From Nocardioides panacis (GTDB lineage: Bacteria > Actinomycetota > Actinomycetes > Propionibacteriales > Nocardioidaceae): a stretch of 64,000 bases of DNA. The stretch is from contig NZ_CP077062.1 in NCBI RefSeq assembly GCF_019039255.1, positions 62,001 through 126,000 of the forward strand, read 5' to 3'. Under the pieces are notes generated by a model. It ran no database searches. It saw nothing but the letters and a program-made list of their open reading frames with translations, and was not told the origin of the DNA. Both the position numbers and the translations under genes were made by a program. Shown here in pieces: positions 1 through 8,751 of this stretch (position 1 is its first letter; the number at the start of each line of letters is the position of its first letter).

Positions 1-453
1 GGCAAGATCGGCGGCTTCGTGGAGACCAAGAACGCCCAGATCGGCGACGGCGCCAAGGTGCCGCACCTCTCCTACGTCGGGGACGCCGAGATCGGTGCGG
101 GTGCCAACATCGGCGCCGGCACGATCTTCGCCAACTACGACGGCGTCACGAAGAGCCGCACCAAGATCGGCAAGCAGGCCCGGACCGCCTCGAACAACAC
201 GTTCGTCGCCCCGGTGGAGGTCGGCGACGGCGCGGCCACGGGTGCCGGGACCGTCGTACGGCGGGACGTGCCCGCCGGCGCGCTGGCGGTGTCGGCCGGT
301 CCCCAGCGGGAGATTCCGGGCTGGACCCTGCGCAAGCGGGCCGGCACGCCGATGGCCGCGGCGGCCGAGGCAGCGCTCGCCGCGAGTGCGACGTCTCACA
401 CGGACCCCACCGGGTTGGCCCGGGACGACGACTCCGGGGCACAATCCGAGTAG
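1..453 (+). CDS. glmU: GlmU, C-terminal part (5' end outside window)
   Basis: This is the end of the bifunctional UDP-GlcNAc pyrophosphorylase / glucosamine-1-phosphate N-acetyltransferase, which makes UDP-GlcNAc for peptidoglycan in the cytoplasm. The frame is open from base 1, and about 150 residues remain. They show left-handed beta-helix hexapeptide turns ([25 protein letters not shown]) and the [14 protein letters not shown] segment, whose His matches the catalytic base of the acetyltransferase domain. The N-terminal uridylyltransferase domain is missing because of the window edge. The acidic, Ala-rich tail after about residue 115 is unconserved. It lies just upstream of prs, the usual actinobacterial order. 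Confidence 0.95.
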   Translation, partial: GKIGGFVETKNAQIGDGAKVPHLSYVGDAEIGAGANIGAGTIFANYDGVTKSRTKIGKQARTASNNTFVAPVEVGDGAATGAGTVVRRDVPAGALAVSAGPQREIPGWTLRKRAGTPMAAAAEAALAASATSHTDPTGLARDDDSGAQSE

Positions 454-496
454 CCAGGCATTCCCCCCATCGGCCAAAGCACAGGAGAGTTCCGTC

Positions 497-1481
497 GTGA
501 GCGGACTGAAGCGGACGACCGAGAAGAACCTGATGGTCTTCAGCGGCCGGGCACATCCCGAGCTGTCCGAGGAGGTCGCGGAGATGCTCGGCACCGGCCT
601 GGTGCCGACGTCGGCCTACGAGTTCGCGAACAGCGAGATCTACGTCCGGTTCGAGGAGTCCGTGCGCGGCTCGGACGCGTTCGTGATCCAGAGCCACACG
701 GCTCCGGTCAACGAGTGGATCATGGAGCACCTGATCATGGTCGACGCGCTCAAGCGGGCGTCGGCCAAGCGGATCACCGTGGTGATGCCGTTCTACGGCT
801 ACGCCCGCCAGGACAAGAAGCACCGGGGCCGCGAGCCGATCTCGGCCCGGCTGATGGCCGACCTGTTCAAGACCGCGGGCGCCGACCGGCTGATCGCCGT
901 GGACCTGCACACCGCGCAGATCCAGGGCTTCTTCGACGGTCCGGTCGACCACCTGATGGCGCTGCCGATCCTCTCCGAGCACGTGCGCGCGAAGTACGGC
1001 AACGAGAAGCTCGCGGTCGTGTCCCCGGACGCCGGCCGGATCAAGGTCGCCGAGCAGTGGTCCAGCCGGCTCGGGGGGCGCCCCGCTGGCCTTCATCCAC
1101 AAGACCCGCGACGTGAACCGGCCCAACGAGTCGGTGGCGAACCGGGTCGTCGGTGACGTGACGGACCGGATCTGCGTGCTGGTCGACGACATGATCGACA
1201 CCGGCGGCACGATCGTGAAGGCCACCGAGGCGCTGATGAACGACGGCGCCGCAGGCGTGATCATCGCCGCGACCCACGCGATCCTCTCCGACCCGGCCGT
1301 CGACCGGCTGAAGAACTGCTCGGCGGTCGAGGTGGTCGTCACCAACACGCTGCCGATCCCGCCGGAGCGCCAGTTCGACAAGCTCACGGTGCTCTCCATC
1401 GCGCCGCTGATCAGCCGGGCGATCCGCGAGGTCTTCGAGGACGGCTCGGTCACCAGCCTGTTCGACGGCCACGCGCAGTAG
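497..1481 (+). CDS. prs: Ribose-phosphate pyrophosphokinase (PRPP synthetase), frameshifted in a G run
   Basis: Prs makes PRPP from ribose-5-phosphate and ATP for nucleotide, His and Trp synthesis. Start is GTG 497 after AGGAGAG. The first half carries FANSEIYVRF and the flexible-loop region PFYGYARQDKKHRGREPIS. The second half, in another frame, carries the PRPP-binding loop VLVDDMIDTGGT and ends FDGHAQ. The frame breaks at a run of six G at 1073-1078. With five G the text reads SSRLGGAPLAFIHKTRD, the expected family sequence, and the protein is 327 residues, the normal length. Because the gene is normally essential and both halves are fully conserved, a sequencing error is more likely than a pseudogene. 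Confidence 0.93.
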
Positions 1482-1529
1482 CGGCCGGCCCGGGTCTGCA
1501 CCGGATTCGCGTGGACCCGCCGGCGTCGC

Positions 1530-1706
1530 TAGACTCGGGCAGTTGCCTCGGCGAGGGAGAGCTTCAGCTCCGTGATCGACGTGGTCCGGCCCGGTCTCCG
1601 ACCGTGTGGTCGCGCCCAGGTCTTGCGGCGCCTCTCCCCAGCTGAGCAGCACCCGACGTGCACACCGTGCAGAAGACGTGTCCAGATCAGCTGAGGAGCA
1701 AGTCCC
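1530..1706 (+). promoter_or_regulatory. Promoter and structured leader of rplY
   Basis: The 225-base gap after prs holds a -10-like TAGACT at 1530-1535 and then about 165 untranslated bases. No clear -35 is visible. Just after the predicted transcription start is the perfect palindrome CCTCG-G-CGAGG (1546-1556), followed by short stems GAGC-TTCA-GCTC and GGTC-TCC-GACC. A long folded leader in front of a ribosomal-protein gene suggests autoregulation by the product, but this is inference. I cannot assign it to a named RNA family. Confidence 0.4.
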
Positions 1707-2405
1707 GTGGCCCAGAGCGCCGACAGCAACATCACCGCAGAGTCCCGCACCGAGTTCGGCAAGGGCGCGGCCCGCCGCATCCGGCGCGCCAACAAGGTGC
1801 CCGCCGTTCTCTACGGTCACGGCACCGACCCGGTCCACATCACCCTGCCGGGCCACGACACGATGCTGGCCCTCAAGCACGGCGGCGCGAACGCCCTGCT
1901 GACGATCACCTTCGACGGCGCCGAGCAGATGGCGCTGCCCAAGCAGATCCAGAAGGACCCGATCCGGGGCTTCCTGGAGCACCTCGACCTGCTGATCGTC
2001 CGCAAGGGCGAGAAGGTCACCGTCGAGATCCCCGTCCACCTCGTGGGCGAGGCCGACCCCGACGCGCTGATCGTCACCGAGATCTCGACGATCACCGTCG
2101 AGGCCGAGGCCACGCACATCCCCGAGTACGTCGAGGTCTCGATCGAGGGCGCCAAGGTCGGCGACCAGATCCTGGCCAAGGACCTCTCGGTCCCGGCCGG
2201 CTCGACGGTCCTGCTCGACGAGGACGCGCTGGTCATCAACGTGACGCACGCCCCGACCGCCGCGGAGGTCGAGGAGGAGCTCGCCGAGGCCGAGGCCGAG
2301 GTCGGCATCGAGCGTGACGAGTCCGACGAGGAGGCCGCCGAGGCCGCCGAGGGCGAGGAGTCCGGCGAGGGCGAGTCCGCCGAGGGCGACAAGTCCGACG
2401 ACTGA
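1707..2405 (+). CDS. rplY: 50S ribosomal protein L25 / general stress protein Ctc
   Basis: This is a 232-residue long-form L25 (TL5/CTC type) that binds 5S rRNA in the large subunit. Residues about 1-95 form the L25 beta-barrel domain ([30 protein letters not shown]). Residues about 100-185 form the TL5 C-terminal beta domain ([16 protein letters not shown]). The last 45 residues are almost entirely Glu, Asp and Ala, typical of actinobacterial Ctc. Start is ATG 1707 (gtggcccag context: GTG) with GAGGAGCAAG a few bases upstream. It sits between prs and pth, the standard actinobacterial neighbourhood. Confidence 0.95.
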   Translation: MAQSADSNITAESRTEFGKGAARRIRRANKVPAVLYGHGTDPVHITLPGHDTMLALKHGGANALLTITFDGAEQMALPKQIQKDPIRGFLEHLDLLIVRKGEKVTVEIPVHLVGEADPDALIVTEISTITVEAEATHIPEYVEVSIEGAKVGDQILAKDLSVPAGSTVLLDEDALVINVTHAPTAAEVEEELAEAEAEVGIERDESDEEAAEAAEGEESGEGESAEGDKSDD

Positions 2406-2470
2406 CCTGGCGTAGCGCCGTACGACAGTCGTTGACCACACGAGAGGGCCGGGGATCCCGTGAGCTGCCG

Positions 2471-3055
2471 ATGACCGAACCAGTCTGGTTGGTCGTGGGG
2501 CTCGGGAACCCCGGCCCGTCGTACGCCGGGAACCGGCACAACATCGGCTACCTGGTCAACGACGAGCTGGCCAGCCGGGTGGGCGGGACGTTCAAGTCCC
2601 ACAAGACCGGGCGTGCCGACGTCGTCGAGGGACGGCTCGGCGGCCCGGGCGGCGTCCGCGTCGTGCTGGCGCGGCCGCGCTGCTACATGAACGAGACCGG
2701 GGGACCGGTCTCCGCGCTGGCGAAGTTCTACAAGGTCCCGGTCGTGCGGATCGTCGCGGTGCACGACGAGCTGGACATCCCGTTCGACACGCTGCGGGTC
2801 AAGGTCGGCGGCGGCGACAACGGCCACAACGGGCTGCGCTCGATGCGCAAGTCCCTGGACTCCGGCGAGTTCTACCGGGTGCGCGTCGGCATCGGCCGGC
2901 CCCCGGGTCGGATGGCGCCGGCCGACTTCGTGCTCCAGGACTACTCCAACGTCGAGCGCAAGATCCTGCCGTTCCAGGTGGACCGGGCCGCCGACGCCGT
3001 CGAGTCGCTGCTCACCGAGGGCCTGGAGCGCACCCAGAACGTGTTCAACAGCTAA
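2471..3055 (+). CDS. pth: Peptidyl-tRNA hydrolase
   Basis: Pth releases peptides from prematurely dissociated peptidyl-tRNA so the tRNA can be reused. ATG 2471 gives 194 residues starting [15 protein letters not shown], the family N-terminus; an ATG 39 bases upstream would add an unconserved extension. Visible active-site landmarks are NRHNIGY (catalytic His), CYMNETGG and the VHDELDIPF Asp. [11 protein letters not shown] and [10 protein letters not shown] are further signature blocks. It is the last gene of the glmU-prs-rplY-pth group before the EPS locus begins. Confidence 0.96.
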   Translation: MTEPVWLVVGLGNPGPSYAGNRHNIGYLVNDELASRVGGTFKSHKTGRADVVEGRLGGPGGVRVVLARPRCYMNETGGPVSALAKFYKVPVVRIVAVHDELDIPFDTLRVKVGGGDNGHNGLRSMRKSLDSGEFYRVRVGIGRPPGRMAPADFVLQDYSNVERKILPFQVDRAADAVESLLTEGLERTQNVFNS

Positions 3056-3345
3056 ACCGGACGTTCGGCTCGTTTGTAGAGGCCGCCCGGTGTCGCGAGC
3101 GCCTCAGTGCATAGTCCGATATAGCCATCTTTCAGGCCTTTACCTGTGCAACCTTGCTTAGCGTCCTGGACTCCTCGAAGATACGAGTCACGGTTCTCCG
3201 GGGGGAGGGCCGACAGACTCGCTGGGGGCAGCGCTTCTCGTTCCGGAACCCCTGCGTCAACCTCGGGTGCAGACGGTCGTAGGGATCTCCCGTGCACGAC
3301 TTGTGCCGCCCTCTCCATGCGCGAACACGGTTCCGGGGGGGTTCC
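3056..3345 (+). other. Intergenic region at the left edge of the EPS locus
   Basis: These 290 bases separate core gene pth from the EPS locus. The first 130 bases are noticeably richer in A and T than the flanks. An 88-codon minus-strand frame (3052-3318) crosses the region, but it has no ribosome-binding site or recognisable domain. No hairpin terminator, insertion-sequence end or repeat is obvious. A run of seven G lies just before the next start and may act as a poor ribosome-binding site. Confidence 0.4.
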
Positions 3346-4787
3346 ATGAGTTCGGTGACATCGCTCGATGCGTCACGCCCGATCGACACGGCCGGGCCGG
3401 TCGTGGGGACGAACCGTCCAGCACTCCGCTCGGTCCTCGGCAGCTCCTCGCGTCCCGTCGGATGGCGGCCCGCTGCGGGCGGACTCCTCTTGGCGGTACC
3501 TGCCGTGCTGCTCGCCGGGTGGGTCGGTGAGACCGGTGCCTTCGTGGGCGCCACGGTCATGTCGGCCGTGTGGGCGACCCTCGCCCTGACCTCCGAGTTC
3601 GGCGGTGCGCGGCACCCGTCGACCGCTGCTCGGGTGCGCGGCCTCCGTCGCCGGGCCACGACGCTCGGGGGGTGCTGGCGATGGTGGCCGTCGGCGGTGT
3701 GGTGCCTCTGGACGATGTCCGCCTGGCCTTCCCCGCCCTGGCACTCTCGGCCGGCGGCAGCGTGCTGGCTGTCCTCCAGCAGGGGCGTGCGGCGGCTCCT
3801 CAGAGGTTGGTCCTGGTCGGGACGCGCTCCGACGTGGAGGCCTACGCCGCTCACGTGGCGACCGACGGCTCCGTCCTGCTCGTAGGCGCGGGCATCGTCG
3901 CCGGCGAGCGCACCCTGACGGTCGACGCCCCGTTGCCGGTCCCTACCGTCCGCAGCCTCGACCGGGTCGCCGAGCTGGCCTCCGAGGTCGGTGCGGACGC
4001 TGTGGTCGTGGTGCCCGGCCTGGCGGTGGACACCGACGACGTCCGCTCCCTGACCTGGGACCTCGAGAGCCTCCCGGTCACGCTGAGCATTGCCGTCCCG
4101 ATCGCTGCCGTGGCCCGCCACAGGATGCACCTCCGCTCGCTGGCGGGCGAGTCGGTCATCGACCTCGCGGTGTCGAGGGCCGGCGTCCCCAGTCGGTTCG
4201 CCAAGATGGCCTTCGACCGGGTAGGTGCGCTGGTCCTGCTGGTACTGGCGTCCCCCGTGCTGGTGGTCATGTGGGCCGCGGTCCGGGTGGACTCGCGCGG
4301 TCCAGGGTTCTTCGTGCAGGACCGCGTCGGGCGCGACGGCGTGCCGTTCCGGATGTACAAGATGCGGAGCATGCACACCGACGCCGAGGCGCGGCTGGCC
4401 GAGTTCGTGTCCGAGAACGAGATGGACAGCACGCTGTTCAAGATCCGGCGCGATCCCCGGGTCACGCGGGTCGGCTACCTGCTCCGCCGCTCCTCGCTCG
4501 ACGAGCTCCCACAGCTGTGGAACGTGCTTCGCGGGGACATGTCGTTGGTCGGGCCGCGTCCGGCACTGCCGGCCGAGGTCGCGACGTACGACCCGGCCGA
4601 GCTGCGCCGCCTGGCGGTGCTGCCCGGCATCACGGGGCTGTGGCAGGTCAGCGGGCGCTCCGACCTCACGTGGGACCAGGCAGTGCGGTTGGACCTGTAC
4701 TACGCGGACAACTGGCGGATGGTTGACGACCTGGCGATCGCCGCGCGGACGGTGGTCGCCGTCATGCAGGCTCGCGGTGCCTATTGA
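3346..4787 (+). CDS. EPS-priming polyprenyl glycosylphosphotransferase, frameshifted in a G run
   Basis: This is a membrane enzyme of the bacterial sugar transferase (WbaP/RfbP-like) family. It starts EPS repeat-unit assembly by moving a sugar-1-phosphate onto undecaprenyl phosphate. The N-terminal 130 residues hold hydrophobic segments and precede a nucleotide-binding-like linker. The catalytic domain covers about residues 285-480: a membrane helix (LVLLVLASPVLVVMWA), KMRSMHTDAEA, DELPQLWNVLRGDMSLVGPRP and PGITGLWQVSGRSDL. The frame changes at a run of six G (3667-3672). Adding one G gives a continuous 480-residue protein (TTLGGVLAMVAVGGVV). It opens the EPS locus, as priming transferases often do. 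Confidence 0.9.
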
Positions 4788-4929
4788 TCGCACACCCAGG
4801 AGGCGCCGCGAGCTTGCTGTCTCGTGAACGCGTTCCATCGACACCGTGCCGCCGGGCACTCCGAATCGTCACCTCGTCCGACCGCGTTGGAACCTGCGGG
4901 GACGCAGCCCTGTTCACAAGGAAGTCTTC

Positions 4930-7900
4930 ATGAACGATCGCACTCCCGCCCCCAGGACGCACGTCCGATTCCGCAGCGGGCGTGCGCGCCTGCGCTGGCG
5001 CGTCCGGGACATGGCCGCAGCAGTTGCTGCCGCCACCATGCTGCTCGGGGGCGTGGTCGTGCTCGGCCCAGCGCCGGCGATCGCGGATACCCCCGTGGTG
5101 CTCGACGGCTCCCAGTCCTCGCTCGCAGCGCCTTCGTGCTGGGCGATCAAGCAGCAGAACCTGGCCAGCGCCGACGGTGTCTACTGGCTCCAGACCGCCC
5201 AACTGATCGCGCCGAGGCAGTTCTACTGCGACATGACGACCGACGGCGGGGGCTGGGTCCTGGCAGGCCGCGGCCGCGACGGCTGGACCTGGGCCTACGG
5301 CGGTCAGGGCAGCGAAGCAGCCCTGCGAAACACGCCGAGCGGCACCGGGGCCTTCGCTCCCGCCACCCTGTCGTCGGCCACCATCGAGGGACTGCTGGGG
5401 GGCGGGCGGGTGGATGGCCTTCCCGACGGCATCCGAGTGCGCCGGGCGACGAACATCGCCGGCACCGCCTTTCAGGAGATGCGAATCAAGCCGTCCAACC
5501 GTCGTGGCTGGACGTGGTCGTTCGGGGGCGGTGTCCTCACCTCGGGCGTCTCCGTCAACGGGGTGAGCTACCCCGGCGGCAACACCCAGTCCTGGGCTGC
5601 CAACGGCGACAAGGGACTGCTGCGCCTGTACACCACCGAGTCGGCCAAGCACGACTACAAGATGGGCTTCGCCTACGGCGACGGCTCCGCGAAGGCCAGC
5701 ACGGTGGCCGGGCAGAACAACGCCACGAGCTACCTGTGGCAGGACGGCAGCGAGAACGGCGCGCTGCCCTTCGCCCAGGTGTGGCTGCGGCCGAAGATCA
5801 CGAGCTCCACCTTCACGCCTGTCGACCCCGCAGGCCTGCCGGCCAGCACGGTGCGTCCGCTCGCCTCCTCGGCCACGTCGCCGAACACCCCGTGGGGAGT
5901 CACCGGCATCGTCGGTGCGACCAGCGAGCTCAACATGGAGGTCGAGGCGTTCGCCCAGATCGGCAACGTGATGTACGTCGGAGGTGGCTTCCAGTACGTG
6001 CAGAAGGGCGCCGACCCGGCACCTGGCGAGCAGGTGGCCCAGCCGTGGTTGGCAGGTTTCGACGTCAACACGGGGGAGTGGCTGTCCAGCTTCCGACCCG
6101 CGCTGGACAACCGGGTGTGGGACCTCCAGGCGACTCCCGACGGCAACCTGGTGGTGGGTGGCGAGTTCACCTCGGTCAACGGTGCCACCGGCAAGGCCGG
6201 CATCACCGAGCTCGACCCGATCACCGGCGCCACGGTCACGACGTGGAACGCGTCGGTGGACTACGTCACCGCGGACACCGGAAGCCCCGGCCCCCAGGTC
6301 AAGGCGATCGACTACCAGGACGGCTGGCTCTACATAGGTGGCCGTTTCAACCGGGTCACCGGTGGCACCCCTGTCAAGGGGCCGGTCACCGTCGGTCGAG
6401 CCGCCCGCCTCCGCGTGTCCGACGGCCAGCCCGACGGCACCTGGAAGCCCAACTTCGACGGCTCGGTCATCGAGCTCGACGCCAGCGCCCGAGGTGACCG
6501 GGTCTACTTCTCCGGCTACTTCAACAACGTCAACGGGGTGGCCTCCAAGAACATGGGCGTGGTGAGCACCGCCGCGGGCGCGGCCTCCGTCACCGGCCTC
6601 GCGGCGTGGAAGCCCAGCATCGGTTCCGGTACCTCGACGTACCAGCAGGCGGTCAAGGAGGGCGGCAGCTACGTCTGGCAGGGCGGCTCGCAGCACGTCC
6701 TGGGTCAGTACGACCGCAGCGACTACTCGCTCAAGAGCTCCGACATCACGAAGTCCGGCGGCGACATCCAGGCGATCGGGATCCACGAGGGGGTCGTCTA
6801 CGCGAGCTGTCACTGCGGCAACTACACCTACTCGAACGACCTGCACTACGACAACCCGATCCCGTACGCCTCCGACGTGAACAACATCCAGTACATCGGC
6901 GCGTGGGACGAGGAGACCGGTGAGTACCTGCCGGACTTCTTCCCCGGCGCGTTGAAGACCCGGTCGGGCATCGGCGGCTGGGAGCTGACCCCGGACTCGA
7001 ACGGCTGCCTCTGGTTCGGTGGCGACTTCACGCAAGGCTCCTACCAGAGCACCGGCTACCAGTGGCTCGGCGGGTTCGGCAAGTTCTGCCCTCGCGACTC
7101 CACAGCGCCCACCGTGCCCGGGAGTCTCGCGGCCGCGAGCGCCACCACCGGTGGGACCAAGCTGAGCTGGACGGGCGCGACCGACAACTCGGGGACCGTG
7201 CGCTACGAGGTGCTGCGCGGCGACCGGGTGATAGCGACGACGACAGGGTTGTCCTACATCGACACCACCGGTGCGACCCCGGCCAACTACTGGGTCCGGG
7301 CGATCGATGACGGTGGCAACCGCTCGGCAACGACCGCGATGGTCACGATGCAAGGGCTGGACACCACCGCACCGACGGCGTCGATCACCAGCCCGTCGAA
7401 CGGCGACTCCGTCTACGGACCGGTCACTGTCACCGCCACCGCCGCTGACGACCGCGCCGTCTCCTCGGTGAGCCTGCTGGTGGACGGTGCGGTCCAGGGG
7501 TCGGTCACTGCAGCGCCGTACACGTTCCGCTGGACGGCCACCACGATCGGGTCCCACACGTTGCAGGTGGTGGCTCGAGACGCTGCGGGCAACACGGGCT
7601 CGTCCGATGCCGTCAGTGTCGATGTGCCGGCGGACACCACGCCACCCAGCGCCCCCGGGGCATTGACCCTGAAAGGAACCACCACGACCTCGGCAAGCCT
7701 GAGCTGGTCGGCCGCTTCGGACGACCGCGCGGTCTCGGGTTACAAGGTGTTGCGCGACGGCGTCGTTGTCGCACAGACGGGTCAGCTCAGCTACACCGAC
7801 ACCGGTCTCTCCGCCGGGACCACGTACATCTACACGGCGCAAGCAGTGGATGCCGCCGGCAACGTGAGCCCGTCCACTGACGGTTTGTCGGTGGCAACAG

Positions 7901-8526
7901 ACACAAGGCCGCCCGCGCTGTACACCTATTCGTGGCCCGGCGCGGACGGGGCGGCGTGGTCTCCTGACTGGACGTCGAGCACCGCCAGCGGCACGGTGGA
8001 CTCCCAGTCCGGTGCTGGTCGTATGGCTGTCGACGACGTCGCCGGGTCCTATGCGCGGACCCAGCTGACGGCGCTGGCTGCCCGGTCAGACAGCGATCTC
8101 GTGACCTCGTTCAGCTGGTCCTCCAACACCGCGCTGAGCTACCTGAGTGTCTACCTGCGGGGATCCGGAGGCTGGCAGAACGCCTACCGGCCGAAGAACG
8201 GGTACGGCGTGCAGCTTCAGTCCAACTCCTCCACGGTGACCGTGCAGTCGAACGTCGGTGGCACCACGAGCACGGTGCAGTCGGTCCCCGGGGCGCAAGC
8301 CGTGACCACGGCCAAGCAGTGGCTGCGGCTGCGCGTCAGCGGGTCCACCATCCAGTTCAAGATCTGGACGGATGGCAGCAGCGAGCCCATCGAGTGGGAG
8401 GCGGTGAGCACGGACTCGAAGGTAACCGCACCTGGTCAGCTGTTCGTGTCAGTGGTCCGAGGTGCCAGCAACGTGGGGGCCAAGGCGGTGTCGTTGGACG
8501 ACCTACTGATCATGGATGCTCCCTGA
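4930..8526 (+). CDS. Large secreted multi-domain protein: fibrinogen-like head, beta-propeller, FN3/Ig domains, lectin-like tail
   Basis: Start ATG 4930 follows AAGGAAG and gives 1198 residues with a signal peptide (predicted cleavage after AIA, residue 52). Domain reading: residues about 67-290 resemble a fibrinogen-related domain (CWAIKQ, FYCDMTTDGGGWVLAGRG); about 310-720 is a beta-propeller with repeats such as VVGGEFTSVNGATGKAG; about 726-807 is FN3; about 811-902 is a bacterial Ig-like domain (TAPTASITSPSNGDSVYGPV); about 906-992 is FN3; and about 995-1198 is a jelly-roll, LamG-like tail. No sortase motif or terminal membrane helix is seen, so it is probably released. Its place after the priming transferase suggests an EPS-binding matrix protein or adhesin. 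No catalytic site is recognised. Confidence 0.8.
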   Translation: MNDRTPAPRTHVRFRSGRARLRWRVRDMAAAVAAATMLLGGVVVLGPAPAIADTPVVLDGSQSSLAAPSCWAIKQQNLASADGVYWLQTAQLIAPRQFYCDMTTDGGGWVLAGRGRDGWTWAYGGQGSEAALRNTPSGTGAFAPATLSSATIEGLLGGGRVDGLPDGIRVRRATNIAGTAFQEMRIKPSNRRGWTWSFGGGVLTSGVSVNGVSYPGGNTQSWAANGDKGLLRLYTTESAKHDYKMGFAYGDGSAKASTVAGQNNATSYLWQDGSENGALPFAQVWLRPKITSSTFTPVDPAGLPASTVRPLASSATSPNTPWGVTGIVGATSELNMEVEAFAQIGNVMYVGGGFQYVQKGADPAPGEQVAQPWLAGFDVNTGEWLSSFRPALDNRVWDLQATPDGNLVVGGEFTSVNGATGKAGITELDPITGATVTTWNASVDYVTADTGSPGPQVKAIDYQDGWLYIGGRFNRVTGGTPVKGPVTVGRAARLRVSDGQPDGTWKPNFDGSVIELDASARGDRVYFSGYFNNVNGVASKNMGVVSTAAGAASVTGLAAWKPSIGSGTSTYQQAVKEGGSYVWQGGSQHVLGQYDRSDYSLKSSDITKSGGDIQAIGIHEGVVYASCHCGNYTYSNDLHYDNPIPYASDVNNIQYIGAWDEETGEYLPDFFPGALKTRSGIGGWELTPDSNGCLWFGGDFTQGSYQSTGYQWLGGFGKFCPRDSTAPTVPGSLAAASATTGGTKLSWTGATDNSGTVRYEVLRGDRVIATTTGLSYIDTTGATPANYWVRAIDDGGNRSATTAMVTMQGLDTTAPTASITSPSNGDSVYGPVTVTATAADDRAVSSVSLLVDGAVQGSVTAAPYTFRWTATTIGSHTLQVVARDAAGNTGSSDAVSVDVPADTTPPSAPGALTLKGTTTTSASLSWSAASDDRAVSGYKVLRDGVVVAQTGQLSYTDTGLSAGTTYIYTAQAVDAAGNVSPSTDGLSVATDTRPPALYTYSWPGADGAAWSPDWTSSTASGTVDSQSGAGRMAVDDVAGSYARTQLTALAARSDSDLVTSFSWSSNTALSYLSVYLRGSGGWQNAYRPKNGYGVQLQSNSSTVTVQSNVGGTTSTVQSVPGAQAVTTAKQWLRLRVSGSTIQFKIWTDGSSEPIEWEAVSTDSKVTAPGQLFVSVVRGASNVGAKAVSLDDLLIMDAP

Positions 8527-8564
8527 GGGCCCTCCACACTGCGGACGACAGCCGTTGACGCCAG

Positions 8565-8628
8565 GGGTGGCGCTTCGGTGCTCGATCCTCAGTGGTCTTC
8601 CGCCGGCCGTGCCGCGGCAGCGCCACCC
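8565..8628. repeat. 10-bp inverted repeat downstream of the large secreted protein
   Basis: GGGTGGCGCT at 8565-8574 is perfectly complemented by AGCGCCACCC at 8619-8628, with 44 bases between. It lies in the 225-base gap before the first GH16 gene, whose second half is unusually A/T-rich (GAATAAAAGG near 8650). It could fold in the 3' end of the upstream transcript as a weak terminator. The large loop makes that uncertain. Confidence 0.35.
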
Positions 8629-8751
8629 GTGGGAGACGGCAAGCGCCAGAGAATAAAAGGGGTGTAGTAAGTCAAATCGGACTAGTTCGGCTACAGGTTC
8701 GCTCTCGGTGGGTCGATGTATGTGGATAACCGACCCCGAGGAGTGATCGAA

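Noticed and set aside
497-1481. prs as a pseudogene
   Set aside because: Both halves are fully conserved, the break is in a G run, and seven other genes show the same type of error.
3052-3318. 88-codon minus-strand frame after pth
   Set aside because: No ribosome-binding site, no family match, and it lies in a gap with a different base composition. A remnant gene cannot be excluded but is not supported.
4762-7842. Very long open frame on the minus strand opposite the large secreted protein
   Set aside because: Its translation is rich in Arg, Gly and Val-Asp repeats with no domain. The plus strand has a signal peptide and clear domains. Such antisense frames are normal in very GC-rich DNA.
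8565-8628. Inverted repeat as the ends of an insertion sequence
   Set aside because: Only 44 bases lie between the arms and no target duplication or transposase is present.
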